Shown here: one piece after another, positions 62,516 through 64,000 of the stretch
How the letters are laid out: each line of letters begins with the position of its first letter
Position numbering within the stretch: the stretch's first letter is position 1
Assembly: GCF_900102175.1 (NCBI RefSeq)
Contig: NZ_FNKN01000002.1
Location: 558,001 to 622,000, forward strand
Length of the DNA: 64,000 nt
Direction of reading: 5' to 3'
Source of the DNA: Microbacterium sp. cf332
GTDB lineage: Bacteria > Actinomycetota > Actinomycetes > Actinomycetales > Microbacteriaceae
The notes under the pieces: generated by a model
The model's input: only the letters and a program-made list of their open reading frames with translations
Told to the model about the DNA's origin: nothing
The model's database searches: none
Position numbers and translations under genes: made by a program

Positions 62516-64000
62516 TCAGGCCGCGGGGCGCGGCAGGAGTTCGGTGGGCTCGACGGGCGAGAAGGTCACGACGAGACCCGCGTCGCTGCGCTCCACGGAC
62601 AGCGGGGCGAGCGAGCCGGTGAGCGAGGTGAAGAATCGCAGTGCCGCGTCCGACCCCGCGGCACGTCCCCGGGCGTCCTCTCCGGCGAACGAGCTGATGA
62701 CCAGCTGCCGGTAGACGCCGGAGGGATCGCCCTCGAGCTGGGCGATGTCGGCGATGTCGATACGGCCCGTCGCGGCGATCTGCGCGAGGGACAGCAGGAT
62801 GCGACCGTCGACGACGCCGGCTGTCATGAGGTCCTGCTCCTCGACGGGCACACCGACATCGGGGTTGGTGAGGAGCTGCTGCCCGGCGAGAGAACGCGCC
62901 GCGTACAGGCCGTCGTCGGCTGCCTGCGCGAGACCGGACTGATCGCGGTCGATGTACCGGACCTCGACCTGCTGCGTGCCCTCGCCGAACGACGCCACCA
63001 CCACGCTGTTGTCGATCGCCTGGCGGACCGTCGGGAACTCGGTCGGGAAGGTGCGCATGGAGTCGGTGGTGACGACGTAGTCGTAGTCGCGCCATCCGTT
63101 GGGAGCGAGCGCCTGGACGTCGGAGTCGGTGTCGGCCTTGTAGTACCAGACGACGTTCTCGCGGCGGAACCCTTCGTCGACCAGGTCCACCCACATCGCG
63201 TCGTCGACGAGGATGCGGGCATCGCCCGAGGCGTTCTCGACCATCCAGGTCTCGGCATCGCGCAGCGGGCGATCGAGGTCTGCGAGCAGGAAGCCGCGCA
63301 GCTGCGTCGTCCACAGCGGGACGGCGGCGACCATCGCGACGACGAGCGCTGCGGCGATCCCCGCCCCGCCGATGCGTGAGAGCACCGGATGCCGTCCGCT
63401 GCGGGACCGGAGCCGTTCGACGGCGACCTGGCCGATGCCCGCGATGACGATGGCGGCGAACGGCAGCATCATGATGACGTAGGGCACGGGCAGATAGCCG
63501 CCCCGGAACATGAACGCCGTGAGCGCGAGCAGTGCGACGGCCCAGGGCCGCAGCCGCCGGACGAACAGCGCGGCGACCGCGGCGGCGAGGCCGGCGACGA
63601 TCAGGACCGAGTCGAGCTGCCACCACATCCCGACGGTGCGGGACATGAGGCTCTCGGGATCGAGCAGCGACCCGCTGCCCTCGCGGGATGCCAGCTGGAA
63701 GGCGAGCCCTTCGAAGAGGCTCACTCGGCCGGGGCCCGGCATGACCTCGCCCTTGACGAGGGCGAACGCGACGTACGTGAGACCCAGCAGTGCGAGCACC
63801 GACGACGCCACGGACAGCGTGTACCGGCGCGTGGTGCGGTCGGCGCCGCGCCACATGAACCAGGCCAGCAGCGGCAGCGCCAGCAGATACGTCTCCTTCG
63901 TGAGCACGGCGATGCCGAATGCGGCCGCCGCGCCGATGTATCCGAGCAGCTGCTTGTTGCGGCTCATGCCCAGCAGCAGCGCGGCGAGGAGCCAGGCCGT
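62516..64000 (-). CDS. GT39/ArnT-like membrane glycosyltransferase (partial, 5' end outside window)
   Basis: At least 494 residues of a polytopic glycosyltransferase; the frame is open through the window edge (TAWLLAALLLGMSRN precedes the first visible Met). About eight hydrophobic segments (GIAVLTKETYLLALPLLAWF, AVALLALTAFMFRGGYLPVP, VIMMLPFAAIVIAGIG) precede a long extracytoplasmic domain, residues about 250 to the end. The LTKE motif is typical of dolichyl/polyprenyl-phosphate-mannose-type transferases. The catalytic N-terminal loop is not visible. It may use the product of the GT2 at 59096. Confidence 0.82.
   Translation of the reverse strand, partial: TAWLLAALLLGMSRNKQLLGYIGAAAAFGIAVLTKETYLLALPLLAWFMWRGADRTTRRYTLSVASSVLALLGLTYVAFALVKGEVMPGPGRVSLFEGLAFQLASREGSGSLLDPESLMSRTVGMWWQLDSVLIVAGLAAAVAALFVRRLRPWAVALLALTAFMFRGGYLPVPYVIMMLPFAAIVIAGIGQVAVERLRSRSGRHPVLSRIGGAGIAAALVVAMVAAVPLWTTQLRGFLLADLDRPLRDAETWMVENASGDARILVDDAMWVDLVDEGFRRENVVWYYKADTDSDVQALAPNGWRDYDYVVTTDSMRTFPTEFPTVRQAIDNSVVVASFGEGTQQVEVRYIDRDQSGLAQAADDGLYAARSLAGQQLLTNPDVGVPVEEQDLMTAGVVDGRILLSLAQIAATGRIDIADIAQLEGDPSGVYRQLVISSFAGEDARGRAAGSDAALRFFTSLTGSLAPLSVERSDAGLVVTFSPVEPTELLPRPAA

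Overview
The window looks like chromosomal DNA of a high-GC actinobacterium of the Microbacteriaceae, most like Microbacterium. This is inferred from about 70% GC, frequent GTG starts, many 4-bp ATGA/GTGA gene overlaps, twin-arginine and lipobox exporters, ATPase-less sugar importers, a class F-type sortase domain and an IdeR/DtxR-type iron box. No phage, IS element, CRISPR array, rRNA or tRNA gene was seen. Coding density is very high and almost every gene looks intact.

Layout. (1) 1-17295, almost all minus strand: a dipeptide/oligopeptide ABC importer with an M20 peptidase and a DUF1684 protein (1-6996); an iron-siderophore ABC importer (7196-11142) behind an iron box that overlaps the stop codon of the upstream gene; an operon of two luciferase-like flavin monooxygenases plus an FAD/NAD(P)-binding protein (11191-15603); a RibD/DHFR-like reductase and a third luciferase-like oxidoreductase. 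(2) 17382-23035: a CDF metal transporter coupled to a short solute-binding lipoprotein, then purA, a lactonase-type beta-propeller, an AI-2E family membrane protein and chorismate mutase. (3) 23166-35628: a catabolic island. A sugar-type ABC importer without its own ATPase and an alpha/beta hydrolase run rightward. A HisD-like dehydrogenase, an SDR and an HpcH/HpaI aldolase run leftward from a LacI-family regulator. A double NTF2-like protein, a bicupin, a LysR regulator and a second HisD-like dehydrogenase follow. Repeated ATACGTAT-type sites lie in front of three of these transcription units and probably define the LacI regulon. (4) 35691-39224: a glycine betaine/quaternary amine importer (proVWX) preceded by an elaborate candidate structured RNA leader and ended by a strong terminator. 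(5) 39248-46255: a coiled-coil membrane protein, a small membrane protein, purL, a Tat-exported phosphoesterase and small conserved proteins.

(6) 46303-58336: an alpha-mannan utilisation locus. It holds two sugar ABC importers, a secreted GH76 endo-mannanase with a carbohydrate-binding domain, a GH125 exo-alpha-1,6-mannosidase, a cytoplasmic GH76 enzyme and a GntR/LacI hybrid regulator. AT-rich candidate operators flank the divergent promoters. Extracellular GH76 would release oligosaccharides, an importer would bring them in, and GH125 plus the cytoplasmic GH76 would finish them; the ATPase is presumably a shared MsiK-type protein elsewhere. (7) 58606-64000: a small secreted four-cysteine protein, a polyprenol-phosphate-mannose synthase-like transferase, a lipoprotein that fuses a GH8 glycosidase to a sortase, its likely DUF4397 substrate, and a GT39-like membrane glycosyltransferase cut by the window end. 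This last group looks like a cell-surface glycan/sortase module.

The most unusual items are the GH8-sortase fusion, the structured leader before proV, a pair of near-perfect dispersed palindromes (7108 and 42756), the LacI-controlled HisD/bicupin catabolic island, and a permease gene with no canonical start codon ahead of its conserved N-terminus.
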